The position numbers and the translations under genes are program-made. The notes below the pieces were generated by a model. It was not told the DNA's origin, made no database searches, and saw only the letters and a list, made by a program, of their open reading frames with translations. From contig NZ_CP064187.1 in NCBI RefSeq assembly GCF_015353075.1, positions 2,542,001 to 2,606,000 of the forward strand: a DNA stretch of 64,000 bases, read 5' to 3'. Every line of letters starts with the position of its first letter. Positions within the stretch are counted from its first letter, which is position 1. Source of the stretch: Rhizobium sp. 007. Its GTDB lineage: Bacteria > Pseudomonadota > Alphaproteobacteria > Rhizobiales > Rhizobiaceae. This document shows, piece after piece, positions 25,195-34,250 of this stretch.

Positions 25195-27873
25195 ATGAAT
25201 CTCACGGCGCAGACACCCACCCCCGCGACGCCTAAGGCGAACGGACTGACGAGCGTCGAGGCCGAGGAACGCCTTGCCGCGCTCGGACCAAACACGTTGC
25301 CCGAGCCTGAGCCGCCATCGCCGCTGAAGGTATTCCTCGTTCAATTTCGCAACCCGATCATCTACATTCTTTTGCTGGCCTCGGCGCTCTCGTTTGCGAC
25401 CGGCAGGATCGAAGACGCCCTGTTCATTCTCGTCGTGCTTCTGATCAATGCCTCCATCGGCACGTATCAGGAGTATTCTGCGGATCGAGCTGCCGCAGCC
25501 CTTCGAAAGCTCGAGCAGCCGTCGGCCAGGGTCATCCGGGATGGCGTGGCTTGCAGGATCGAGGCCAAGCGGCTGGTCGTGGGCGATCTCGTTCTTCTGG
25601 AATCCGGCGACAGAATCCCTGCCGATCTGGCGCTTGTCGATGCAAGTGACCTCCGGTGCGACGAGTCGCTTCTGACCGGCGAGTCGATGCCAGTCCCCAA
25701 GGGGCGGACGGTCGAAGGCTCGTCGGATGAAAACCGCAATTCCTTGCTGTTGCTCGCAGGTTCCCTGGTGACGCGCGGGCGAGCTAAAGGCGTTGTGACC
25801 GCTACGGGCCCCGCGACGATGCTTGGCAGCATCGCCGTCGAGTTGGGAAGAGCCAGCTCGTCGCAGCCCCCGCTCGTCGCCCGTCTAGCGAAGTTCACGA
25901 ACGCGCTCGCGGTTTTCGTAGGATTGGCAGCATTGGTGCTGGTGCTAGCAGGCTTCCTGCGGGGCCTCCCTTTGCACGATCTTGTCATGATGTCCGTAGG
26001 TCTGGCAGTGAGCGCTGTTCCGGAAGGGCTTCCGATCGCCATCTCCGTCGCGCTTGCCGTCAGCATGCGGCGGATGGCCGCCCGCAACGTCATCGTCCGA
26101 AGCATGCCGGCCGTGGAGGCTCTAGGTTCGACAACGATGATCGCCACGGACAAGACGGGGACATTGACCAGCAACGTGCAGACGGTGACCGAAATTCGCC
26201 TGCCGGACGGCACGGACATCGCCCTGGACGCCCATGCCGATCTCGACAGGTGCGAGATCAGGGCGAGCGGCCTGGACGGCGACCTGGTCCGCGAGAGGGC
26301 GCGCAGGCTGCTACGCGCTGCACTGCTCGCAAACGAAGGAACCCTCGTTCGCCGGGACAACCTCTGGGTCGCCGCCGGAGACACGGTCGACGTGGCGCTT
26401 CTTGCAGCGGGGCGAAAGGCGGGGCTGGGACAGGAAGAGCTGAACGACCGATACCCGCTGGCTGCAAGGATCGCCTACGAGCCCGAGCACAAATACGCTG
26501 CATCTTTCCACCACGGCAGCGATCGGATCCATGTCTTCGTCAAGGGGGCGTCGGAGGTGCTCATCGAGATGGCGGATCGAATGGACGTCGCGGGCCGCGC
26601 CGTCGAGATCGACCGCGCGTCGCTTTTGGCGCAGAAGGAAGAAATGGCCGCTCGATGCCTCAGGGTGCTCGCCTTCGCCGAAGGAGAGGTCGGCGCGACG
26701 CTCGCCGGAAGTCTCGGACACGGTCACCTTGTCGATCTCGTGTTCTTGGGGCTGGCAGGACTGCAGGACCCGGTCCGGCCCGAAGTGCCGAACGCTATGA
26801 AAGAATGCCGCGCGGCGGGCGTGGAGGTCGTGATGGTGACCGGGGACGACCCGCGGACCGCTGCCGCAATCGCCAGAGATGCCGGTTTGAGCTTTCACGC
26901 CAGCCAGGTGGTTTCGGGCCACGACATCGATGAAGCTGCACGAGCGGGCGACCAACGCCTGGACGAGATCACGAGAGGAGCTCGCATCTATGCCCGCGTG
27001 CAGCCGGCGCAGAAATCGGCGATCGTCGGATCCCTGATCCGCAACGGCCACATCGTCGCCGTCACGGGAGACGGCGTGAACGACGGTCCGGCTTTGAAGA
27101 AGGCGCATGTCGGTGTCGCGATGGGGCTCAGGGGAACCGAGGTGGCGAAGGAAAGCGCCGATCTCGTGGTCACGGACGACAATTTTGCATCCATCGTCAC
27201 GGGGATCGCCGAAGGCCGGGCGGCCTATCGCAACATCCGCAAGGTGGTGCTGATGACGGTCGCAACGGGCGCCGCCGAGGTCCTGCTCTTCATGCTCGCG
27301 CTGCCGTTCGGCCTGCCCATGCCGCTCCTCCCTGTTCAGCTCTTATGGCTCAATCTCGTGACAAACGGCATCCAGGACGTTGCCCTTGCGGGCGGAAGGC
27401 CGGAAGGAGACGAGCTGGCGGGGCCGCCGCGTTCTCCGCTCGAGCCCATCCTCGACCGGACGATGATCCGGCGCGTCGTCCAATCGACGGTCGTCATCGG
27501 CGGGGCAGCGTTCCTCGCCTTCCAGTGGATGGTTGCGCATGGATATGGCGTTCCCGAAGCCCGCAACATAACGCTTCTCATCTTCGTGCTGTTCGAGAAC
27601 GTCCAGACTCTGGCATGCTCCTCCGAAAGACGATCGATATTCTCCATCGATATCCTTCGAAACCGCTTCCTGCTCCTCAGCGTGCTCGCCGCCCAGACGA
27701 TCCACATCTCTGCGATGTACATACCCTGGCTCAGCAGAACTCTTGGCCTTTCGCCCATCACTCCGCTTGAATGGGGTCTCAGCATGCTGGTGGCGAGCTC
27801 CCTCGTTCTCGTGAGCGAACTCGACAAGTTCTTCTCCCGGAAACGCCGCGATCGTTCATCCCGTGTTGCTTGA
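25195..27873 (+). CDS. P2-type cation-transporting ATPase
   Basis: 892 residues. The N-terminal cation ATPase domain is followed by the TGES actuator loop (LLTGESMPV), the ion-binding M4 motif VPEGLP, phosphorylation site DKTGTLTS and hinge GDGVNDGPALK. About ten membrane segments are apparent, with the last six after residue 690. VPEGLP places it with calcium- or sodium/potassium-type pumps rather than heavy-metal pumps. Similar genes accompany universal stress proteins in bacterial hypoxia regulons. A FixK-type box lies just upstream. Confidence 0.92.
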   Translation: MNLTAQTPTPATPKANGLTSVEAEERLAALGPNTLPEPEPPSPLKVFLVQFRNPIIYILLLASALSFATGRIEDALFILVVLLINASIGTYQEYSADRAAAALRKLEQPSARVIRDGVACRIEAKRLVVGDLVLLESGDRIPADLALVDASDLRCDESLLTGESMPVPKGRTVEGSSDENRNSLLLLAGSLVTRGRAKGVVTATGPATMLGSIAVELGRASSSQPPLVARLAKFTNALAVFVGLAALVLVLAGFLRGLPLHDLVMMSVGLAVSAVPEGLPIAISVALAVSMRRMAARNVIVRSMPAVEALGSTTMIATDKTGTLTSNVQTVTEIRLPDGTDIALDAHADLDRCEIRASGLDGDLVRERARRLLRAALLANEGTLVRRDNLWVAAGDTVDVALLAAGRKAGLGQEELNDRYPLAARIAYEPEHKYAASFHHGSDRIHVFVKGASEVLIEMADRMDVAGRAVEIDRASLLAQKEEMAARCLRVLAFAEGEVGATLAGSLGHGHLVDLVFLGLAGLQDPVRPEVPNAMKECRAAGVEVVMVTGDDPRTAAAIARDAGLSFHASQVVSGHDIDEAARAGDQRLDEITRGARIYARVQPAQKSAIVGSLIRNGHIVAVTGDGVNDGPALKKAHVGVAMGLRGTEVAKESADLVVTDDNFASIVTGIAEGRAAYRNIRKVVLMTVATGAAEVLLFMLALPFGLPMPLLPVQLLWLNLVTNGIQDVALAGGRPEGDELAGPPRSPLEPILDRTMIRRVVQSTVVIGGAAFLAFQWMVAHGYGVPEARNITLLIFVLFENVQTLACSSERRSIFSIDILRNRFLLLSVLAAQTIHISAMYIPWLSRTLGLSPITPLEWGLSMLVASSLVLVSELDKFFSRKRRDRSSRVA

Positions 27874-27883
27874 CGAAGATCAA
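27870..27883. promoter_or_regulatory. FixK/FNR-type box (second stress protein)
   Basis: TTGACGAAGATCAA overlaps the last bases of the cation ATPase gene and lies 56 bases before the stress protein start. The second gene may thus be induced alone. Confidence 0.65.
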
Positions 27884-27939
27884 AGACGTCGCCGCAGGTG
27901 CCGGTATCCTCTCAATATTCAACAAGAGAGGTGATCGAA

Positions 27940-28773
27940 ATGTCCATTCGCACGGTATTGAGCATTCTGACTTCCAAATATTTCGACGAAGACCTGGAGG
28001 CCGCCGTGGAGTTTTGCGGAGCCTCCGGAGCGCATCTCAGCGCGGTCGTGATCTGCATGGGCGCGTCGCCGATGATGGGAGAATACAACTCCCTGTCGAC
28101 CGTCTGGCTCGAAGAACGCCAGCGCGAAATCGAAGAGCTCGTCAAGAAAGCCGAAGAGATCAAGGCATACCTTTCGCGCACCGACCTGTCCTACGACGTG
28201 CAGGACGTCTATACGGAATATGCTTTTGCGCGGGAGGATATTGCAGAACGGGCGCTCTATGCCGACGTCGTTCTCGTCGGCCGCCAAGCGTGCAAGGACG
28301 AGGAACTGCAGAAACGGGTCATGGATGGCGCTCTGTTCCAGACGCCGACGCCGGTCATCATCAACCGCGGACGGCGGCCGCTCTCTTCAACTTCAAAATC
28401 GATCGTACTGGCGTGGGATTCGAGCGACGAGGCGTCGCGTGCCGCAAGGCAGGCCCTAGATCTGTTGAAGATGGCTGACTGCGTCTACGTGACGATGGTC
28501 GATCCAGTCTCGCGAGAGCGGGTGAATGGAGAAGAACCAGGCGCCGACATCGCGAGCTTCCTCTCCCGTCACGGTGTCAAGGTTCAGGTGGATCGTGTGG
28601 CCAGCGGCGGAAACAGGGCTGACGAGATCTTGAGGCAGCATGCGACGGATGTGAATGCCGACTTGGTCGTCATGGGCGCATACAATCACCCTCGCTGGCA
28701 GCAGACGCTCTTCGGAGGCGTGACGCGCAACATGATCGAGCAAAGCAGCATGCCAATATTCATGGCGCATTGA
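27940..28773 (+). CDS. Tandem universal stress protein
   Basis: 277 residues from the ATG after AAGAGAGGTGATCGAA. It has two UspA domains. The second ends with an intact nucleotide loop (DLVVMGAYNHPRWQQTLFGGVTRNMIEQS) and a C-terminal strand MPIFMAH. The first has DVVLVGRQA. It shares the end motif with the other stress protein at 21.9 kb, so the two are paralogues. The promoter contains a FixK-type box. Confidence 0.92.
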   Translation: MSIRTVLSILTSKYFDEDLEAAVEFCGASGAHLSAVVICMGASPMMGEYNSLSTVWLEERQREIEELVKKAEEIKAYLSRTDLSYDVQDVYTEYAFAREDIAERALYADVVLVGRQACKDEELQKRVMDGALFQTPTPVIINRGRRPLSSTSKSIVLAWDSSDEASRAARQALDLLKMADCVYVTMVDPVSRERVNGEEPGADIASFLSRHGVKVQVDRVASGGNRADEILRQHATDVNADLVVMGAYNHPRWQQTLFGGVTRNMIEQSSMPIFMAH

Positions 28774-28846
28774 GGGGGGAAGGACACTGCCGCGCTCCAT
28801 GCGCGGCCGTGCTGGAGTACACGACGAGAGCCCTTCGCTTGTCGCC

Positions 28847-29581
28847 TTAGCCCGGCACCACCGTCCCCCAGTTGCGATACAAGATGTAAGCAGCAACCAT
28901 GAAGATGAGCGCTGCGAACAGGCGGTTGAGGATGTTCGTGTACGCGCTGAGCCGCGTCGCGAGCAGCATGCCAAAAACGCCGCCGACAATGCCGCCGCCG
29001 ATGAACTCGGCGGCAAGCCACCAGTCCACAAGGCCTGAACTGGCATAGTTCAGGGCGGTCGCCAGTCCGAACGCACCGACGGAGAGGAGAGATGTGCCGA
29101 TCGCGTTGATCATCGGCATGCCCGTCGCCAGCATGAGGCCGGGCATGATCAGGAAGCCCCCGCCGATCCCGGAGAAACCGGATGCAGCGCCGGCGGCGAG
29201 TGCCACGGCCGCGGTGGCGAGGCACATCCTGAGGTCGACCGGGCGGCAATCGACGGCCAACGCCTTCCGGGGTTCCAGCATCAGAGCGCCAACGACCACC
29301 ATCACGATCCCGAAGAAAAAGATCAGGCGATCTCCGTCCATCGCCTTGCCGAGGCTGGAACCGCCGACGGCGCCGAGTGCGCAGAAGACGGCCGCGCAGC
29401 GCCACCATACGTGACCCTTGATCGCGTGGCTGGCAAAATTTGCGAAACGCGTTCGCCGCCAGACTGAGACTGACCGACCGGCTGCCGCCGAACAAGCCGT
29501 ATGGAAGACCGCATGCTCGGAAACCACCGATACCGATGCGGACTGCGCGCAACCGATCAAAGTCAGAAGGACTCGGCGCAT
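28847..29581 (-). pseudogene. TauE/SafE (TSUP) membrane transporter with damaged 5' end
   Basis: From about FANFASHAIKGHVWWRC onward this is a normal TSUP exporter. It has the repeat motif GFSGIGGGFLIMPGLML and several membrane helices up to the C-terminus (NRLFAALIFMVAAYILY). The upstream 50 residues of the frame are not family-like. A neighbouring frame contains SVSLSLAANAF, which would lead directly into FANFAS, so at least one frameshift lies near 29440-29455. The very N-terminus is also missing. TSUP proteins export sulfur compounds or organic anions. Confidence 0.65.
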
Positions 29582-29625
29582 TTACCCTCCGGAGGCTCCG
29601 CGCCAGCGCCTTCGGGTCGCCTCCG

Positions 29626-30123
29626 CTACGGTCCCCAGAACGTCTGCATTTCTTCGGGCGTGACCTTGCCGTCCTTGTTGGCGTCCACGCTACCGAAGAT
29701 CCGCCTGTGGATCGCCGTCACCTCCTCGAAGGACAGCGCGCCATCCCCGTCGGTGTCGGCGATTGCGGACATGATCTTCATCATGGATCCGCGCACACCC
29801 ATCGTCGGCATGCCCCCCATCATGCCGGGCTGCATCGGCATGCCCCCGGCTGCGCCTGGCTGCATCATCATGCACTGCATTCCGCCTGGCATCGTATTGC
29901 ATTGGCCTTGTCCCATCATGCCGGGCTGCATCATGCCTGATCCGCCCGGCATTGCGCCCTGGCCTTGCGCGGTCGTGTCCTCCATTCCCGACGGCTGGGT
30001 CGCCTGCGCCGAGTTCGCAGGATGATGGGGATCCGCCCCACTCGTCTGCGCAAGGGCGAGCCCTGCACTGCTGACGGCGATCGCCGCGGCCAGCAGGATA
30101 ACATTTGCAATTGTCGTTCCCAT
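29626..30123 (-). CDS. Secreted EF-hand protein with Met/Gly-rich segment
   Basis: 165 residues. A signal peptide ends near ALA-QTS. A low-complexity stretch of repeated Met-Pro-Gly and Met-Met-Gln-Pro-Gly units (about 60-108) follows, including a single Cys pair in GQCNTMPGGMQCMMM. Two EF-hand loops close the protein (DTDGDGALSFEE and DANKDGKVTPEE). It should be periplasmic and bind calcium. The Met-rich stretch could bind copper, which would suit its place next to metal ATPase genes, but this is inference. Confidence 0.8.
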   Translation of the reverse strand: MGTTIANVILLAAAIAVSSAGLALAQTSGADPHHPANSAQATQPSGMEDTTAQGQGAMPGGSGMMQPGMMGQGQCNTMPGGMQCMMMQPGAAGGMPMQPGMMGGMPTMGVRGSMMKIMSAIADTDGDGALSFEEVTAIHRRIFGSVDANKDGKVTPEEMQTFWGP

Positions 30124-30220
30124 GTCGTTGCTCCTTTAGTTGGGTCTATCCGCGCCTGCTTCCCGAGGTGGGAACAGGATGGATTCAAATGTCGTGACCG
30201 CGCATACGCCGCCGGGCCAC

Positions 30221-30931
30221 CTAGTCGATTGCCGAACGGCGCAGCCTGAGCGAGTTGCCGATGACGCTGACCGATGACAGCGCCATGGCCGCGGCAGCGA
30301 TGATCGGCGAGAGCAGCAGCCCGAAGGCGGGATAGAGTACGCCTGCAGCGATGGGCACGCCCGCCGCGTTGTAGATGAAGGCGAAAAATAGGTTCTGGCG
30401 GATGTTGCTCATGGTCGCATGGCTGAGCTTGCGCGCCCTGGCGATGCCCTGCAGGTCGCCCTTCAGCAGCGTGACGCCCGCGCTCTCGATAGCCACGTCG
30501 GTTCCCGTGCCCATCGCGATGCCTATGTCGGCGGCGGCAAGTGCTGGCGCGTCGTTGACCCCGTCTCCCGCCATTGCGACGACCCGTCTCTCGCTGCGAA
30601 GCCGTGCCACCACCTTACCCTTGTCCTCCGGCAGGATCTCGGCCTCGACCTCGTCGATGCCGAGCCTTCTCGCCACCGCCTGAGCCGTAGTTTTGTTATC
30701 CCCAGTCAGCATGACGACGCGGATGTCCGCCTCCTTCAGCGAGCGCAGCGCCGCCGGCGTTGTCGCCTTGACCGGATCGGCAATGGCCATAAGGCCGCCG
30801 ACCTTGCCGTCAACGGCGACGTAGATCACCGTCGGCTTGACGACCGCCCGCGCGGCGGGCTTCCTCTCTTCATGATGATGTTGACCGCCATGCGAGCGCG
30901 CATGGCCTTCGTGCATGTGACGATCAGTCAT
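30221..30931 (-). CDS. C-terminal half of a CopB-type P-ATPase fused to a His-rich leader
   Basis: 236 residues from the ATG after GGGGAGGAGCGGTCC. The first 35 residues are His-rich ([17 protein letters not shown]), as in the N-terminus of CopB-type copper ATPases. The sequence then enters the late catalytic domain ([41 protein letters not shown]) and two final membrane helices. The actuator, the first six membrane helices, CPx motif and DKTGT site are missing. It cannot pump ions. It has an excellent ribosome binding site and a perfect FixK-type box, so it is probably expressed. It is either an in-frame deletion product or a repurposed domain. Confidence 0.8.
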   Translation of the reverse strand: MTDRHMHEGHARSHGGQHHHEERKPAARAVVKPTVIYVAVDGKVGGLMAIADPVKATTPAALRSLKEADIRVVMLTGDNKTTAQAVARRLGIDEVEAEILPEDKGKVVARLRSERRVVAMAGDGVNDAPALAAADIGIAMGTGTDVAIESAGVTLLKGDLQGIARARKLSHATMSNIRQNLFFAFIYNAAGVPIAAGVLYPAFGLLLSPIIAAAAMALSSVSVIGNSLRLRRSAID

Positions 30932-31041
30932 GGACCGCTCCTCCCCGATGACTGCCCACTGCATCCGCTCCGCTGCCGAGCCGTGGAACACATGCAGCCA
31001 CCTTGACAAGCGAACAATTCACCTGCCGGTCGCTTGCTTCC

Positions 31042-31055
31042 TTGATCTACATCAA
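31042..31055. promoter_or_regulatory. FixK/FNR-type box (ATPase-half gene)
   Basis: TTGATCTACATCAA, a perfect palindrome 111 bases upstream of the ATPase-half start. Confidence 0.75.
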
Positions 31056-31089
31056 GAACGCAACACATTGTCTCCGAGGGTGGCCCGCG

Positions 31090-32034
31090 TCACAGGCTCT
31101 CGCGACTTTCGATGAATTCTTCGAGGCTTTCCGCACGCTCTTCGGCAAGCGCCTGTCGCCATTCCGCCACCAGCATGGGGTGAAGCGTTCCATCTTCGGC
31201 GAAGGAGGCAAAGAACGCCGCGTCGCGCTTGCAGAATTCTTCCCACGCAGCCTGGCTCTCTTCCAACAGTTGGAGATTGATACCCGGAATTTCACGGATG
31301 GTTGCCAGCAGGGAGGCGACCTCATCCTCGGCGGCTTGAAGATTTTGGACAGCGTCCATTGTCATCTGCGTCTGCGTGAATGGAAGCGTGCCCTCGATAT
31401 GCTTGACGGTAATCCAGTCGCAGGCTTCGATAAAAGCCGCGGCCGCGCTGCAGAAGTTGGCGACGTCCTCGTCCCCGTAGGGCCTTTGCCCCGAGAGTTC
31501 GTGCACCAGGATGTGCCGGGCCATGAAGATCCCGCTCAACAGGCGCATAGTTGCGTCGATGTCTTTGATTATCGGCTCCAGCGGAAAGCGTTCCTGATCC
31601 TCCGTCCAACGTCGATGGGATGTCCGAAGCTCCTCCTTGGCGTTCGGCAGCAAGGCCGTCAGAACTTTCATGATGGCGTCCACGCTGCTCAGGCTGATCG
31701 CGTGCGCGACGATGTCGCCAGGGCTGAACTTTTGCCTCTCGATGCCGTCGGCGAAGATGAAGTCCAGTTTCAGATCCTTGACCAGCAGCCTCGACCTTTC
31801 GGTGAAAGCCTCTTCGCTGGAGTCGACCATTTGTCCGACCATGGATCGCACGAATACTTCGAGGATGGTCGCAAGCCTGACTACCACATGGTCGCCGATG
31901 AAAGTTTCGCCCGGGGGCCTGGCCTCCCAGGCTTTAGCCAGTTCGGAGATCTGGGAAACAAGATCCGATCCCCGCCGCGGCTTCCCGTGGCGCTCCTTCC
32001 ACTCGATGATTTGCTGCGGGTCGAGATATTTCAT
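31090..32034 (-). CDS. Uncharacterised protein with a C-terminal helical domain
   Basis: 314 residues from the ATG at 32034; the frame is open to 32220 but the extra N-terminus looks non-native. There is no signal peptide. The middle contains LPLEPIIKDIDATMRLLSGIFMARHILVHEL, resembling a HEPN/MAE-like helical bundle with R-x-x-LVHE. The last 45 residues (AWEEFCKRDAAFFASFAEDGTLHPML) resemble a lysozyme-inhibitor LprI-type motif. No function can be assigned. The start codon has no clear ribosome binding site. Confidence 0.55.
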   Translation of the reverse strand: MKYLDPQQIIEWKERHGKPRRGSDLVSQISELAKAWEARPPGETFIGDHVVVRLATILEVFVRSMVGQMVDSSEEAFTERSRLLVKDLKLDFIFADGIERQKFSPGDIVAHAISLSSVDAIMKVLTALLPNAKEELRTSHRRWTEDQERFPLEPIIKDIDATMRLLSGIFMARHILVHELSGQRPYGDEDVANFCSAAAAFIEACDWITVKHIEGTLPFTQTQMTMDAVQNLQAAEDEVASLLATIREIPGINLQLLEESQAAWEEFCKRDAAFFASFAEDGTLHPMLVAEWRQALAEERAESLEEFIESRESL

Positions 32035-32220
32035 GCCGAATAAGTACCAAATCTGCCGCGGTGGGCAATCCAAGAGATCGCGCAGGCGAACACCAGTGGC
32101 GCGGTGAATTCTTTCTCGGCCGAATCCTGCGCGGGTTGATATGATGCCCTCGCCCTTGTTTCCAGTTGAGCAACGCCCGCATATGCACCGGAATGATTGA
32201 TCAACCGCATTTGATCGCAT

Positions 32221-32651
32221 CCCTTCCCGGACCGTTAAGAGCCTCTCGGATTGGACTGAGGCCGAGCGCTGCTTCCGGAAGGCCTATGAAGGCGGTACAG
32301 GTTCGGCGGCACTTTCTGTGATCATTCCCGGCTCCCTGGCAATGATTACAAAATCCACGTTTTGGCCACGGAAGCCGTCTACATTGTGATTTCGTGGAGT
32401 GGCAATACGAGCTGCATCTGCACCAAGATGCAAAGAAGGCGTCGGTCAGGATGACCTCGTCGCAACAAAAAAGGCCGGGGCGAAACCGCACCGACCTTCC
32501 TCATCATCGCCAACTACCAGTGCCAGTACATCCGTGGTCAAAAGCATTCTAGCGATGCGGCGTTGCGAGCAGCGAATTTCAGCGCTCGTCAGCAATGCCG
32601 ATGAAAGTGTTCTACCTAGCAAATGTGTTCGCAACAAGCCGTAACTAGAAA
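32221..32651. other. Gene-poor stretch
   Basis: About 430 bases with only short non-coding frames. A weak GC-rich hairpin (AAGGCCGGGGCG with CCGACCTT, about 32470-32500) might be a terminator. I see no other structure. It separates the FixK-controlled block from the Ku block. Confidence 0.4.
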
Positions 32652-32855
32652 TCAGGCACTAGGCCAGTCGTTGGCGGGCTCCTCGACCACGCTCGGATCA
32701 TCTGCTGGATCCGGATCCCGGTCACAGCCCGCCTTCATTTCAGCCAGCTCTTTTTCGAGCGCGGCTATGACCTCCGGAGCCTTCGCTCCTGAAGTGACGT
32801 ACTCATCGACGAGCTGCTCGAGTCGAAGGCGGAGCTGGCCGGAAATGTCGGTCAT
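32652..32855 (-). CDS. Small acidic protein beside ku
   Basis: 67 residues: a helical N-terminus (ISGQLRLRLEQLVDEYVTSG, then EVIAALEKELAEMKAG) and an Asp/Pro-rich tail. No family is recognised. It lies 10 bases after the next small gene on the same strand, so the two probably form one transcript. Confidence 0.5.
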   Translation of the reverse strand: MTDISGQLRLRLEQLVDEYVTSGAKAPEVIAALEKELAEMKAGCDRDPDPADDPSVVEEPANDWPSA

Positions 32856-32865
32856 CAGCCTGGCC

Positions 32866-33051
32866 TCAGTGTTTTGAGGTGCGACGGTCGCCCTTGTCGC
32901 CCTCGCCCGGCTTGGCTACCGTCTTCGCCTTTTGACGCTTGTCGGCGGACAGCGAGCGGCCGACATCGACGCTTTCCTTGAACTGCCCTTGTTCGTCGCG
33001 GCGTACGTAGCGCTTGTCGGTCCCTGTGTCGATCATTTCACGCTTGGTCAT
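32866..33051 (-). CDS. Small basic hydrophilic protein beside ku
   Basis: 61 residues from the ATG after GGAGGATCTC. It is Lys/Arg/Asp-rich throughout (RYVRRDEQGQFKESVDVGRSLSADKRQKAK), with no hydrophobic core, so probably disordered. Proteins with this D-E-Q-G-Q-F-K-E-S motif are common near rhizobial DNA repair genes in my memory, with no assigned function. It is divergent from the first ku gene. Confidence 0.6.
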   Translation of the reverse strand: MTKREMIDTGTDKRYVRRDEQGQFKESVDVGRSLSADKRQKAKTVAKPGEGDKGDRRTSKH

Positions 33052-33317
33052 GAGATCCTCCATTGGTTGGAAGAGAAAGAACGCGTGGGATTCTAAAAAG
33101 ATGCGTGAGCAGCGTGAACGTGGATTGGACCACCCGTCGCGGCCGGGAAACTTCCCGCAGAACAGGACCGGAAACCCGCCACCGCAACTCTGAAAGGAAA
33201 TTGAATCGAACTCGGAAGAAGATTCCATAAGTCATTGAAAAATGATTCGCTTTGAGTCGGAACGAATCACCTTCGCACGTCTTTGAGTCGCGACTTAGTG
33301 ATTCGGAGGATGCGTCC

Positions 33318-34235
33318 ATGGCATCGGGACATCGCGCGCAGTGGAAGGGCTTCTTACGGTTTGGCGAGGTAAGCTGCGGCGTGGCGCTCTACACAGCCGC
33401 GAGTACATCCGAGCGCATCACGTTCAATACGATCAATGCGAAGACAGGCAACCGGGTCAACCGCGTGTTCATCGACAGCGAGACCGAAGAGCGCGTGGAG
33501 CGCGAGGCACAGACGAAGGGCTTCGAGATCGACAACGGGCAATACATCATTATCGATCCCGAGGAAGTGGCCGCGACCATCCCGCAAAGCAACAAGACGC
33601 TCGAAGTGCAGGCGTTCATCCCCTGCAGCGAGATCGACGACATTTTCTTCGACAAGCCGTACTACCTCACACCGGACAAGATGAACGCCGACGCCTTCGT
33701 CGCCCTCCGCGAGGCCATGAAGAATTCCAAGGTCGCGGCAATCGCGCGTGCCGTCCTCTTCCGGCGAGTCCGGACGGTGCTCATTCGCCCGCACGGCAAG
33801 GGGTTGATCGCCACCACGCTTAACTACGACTACGAAGTTCGCTCCTCGAAAAAGGCTTTCGAAGAGATGCCGAAGCTGAAGATCGAAGGCGAGATGCTCG
33901 ACCTCGCAAAGCACATCATTTCGACGAAGAGAGGCGAGTTCGACCCGGCCACATTTGACGACCGCTACGAAGCCGCCTTGGCCGAGCTCGTGAAGGCGAA
34001 GTTGGAAGGCAAGGTGCTTCCGAAGCCGAAGAAGGTCGAGATTTCGAAGCCGAACGATCTGTTGGCCGCCCTTCGCGAGAGCGCCGGGATTCTCAAGGCT
34101 GGCGCGGCCGCAGACAACAAACCGAAACGCACCGCCGCCAACGCCAACAAAGGCACTGGTCGGGAGCGCGCCGCGCGCGGAGTGGCCTCGAAGGCCGCCT
34201 CGTCCGGAGCTGCTCCGCGTCGCAAGGCAAGCTAA
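33318..34235 (+). CDS. ku: Non-homologous end-joining protein Ku (copy 1)
   Basis: 305 residues from the ATG after CGGAGGATGCGTCC. The bacterial Ku core is complete: WKGFLRFGEVSCGVALYTA at the N-terminus, DPEEV, and RTVLIRPHGKGLIATTLNYDYEV. The C-terminal 60 residues are a Lys/Ala/Arg-rich tail as in other extended rhizobial Ku proteins. Ku forms a dimeric ring on DNA ends and recruits LigD. No ligD gene is in the window. It lies 15 bases upstream of a second, different ku gene. Confidence 0.95.
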   Translation: MASGHRAQWKGFLRFGEVSCGVALYTAASTSERITFNTINAKTGNRVNRVFIDSETEERVEREAQTKGFEIDNGQYIIIDPEEVAATIPQSNKTLEVQAFIPCSEIDDIFFDKPYYLTPDKMNADAFVALREAMKNSKVAAIARAVLFRRVRTVLIRPHGKGLIATTLNYDYEVRSSKKAFEEMPKLKIEGEMLDLAKHIISTKRGEFDPATFDDRYEAALAELVKAKLEGKVLPKPKKVEISKPNDLLAALRESAGILKAGAAADNKPKRTAANANKGTGRERAARGVASKAASSGAAPRRKAS

Positions 34236-34250
34236 CAGGAGACCGTGACT

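Noticed and set aside
31003-31017. A second FixK-like site, TTGACAAGCGAACAA
   Set aside because: The spacing and right half do not fit TTGAN-N4-NTCAA, and a perfect box lies 39 bases away.
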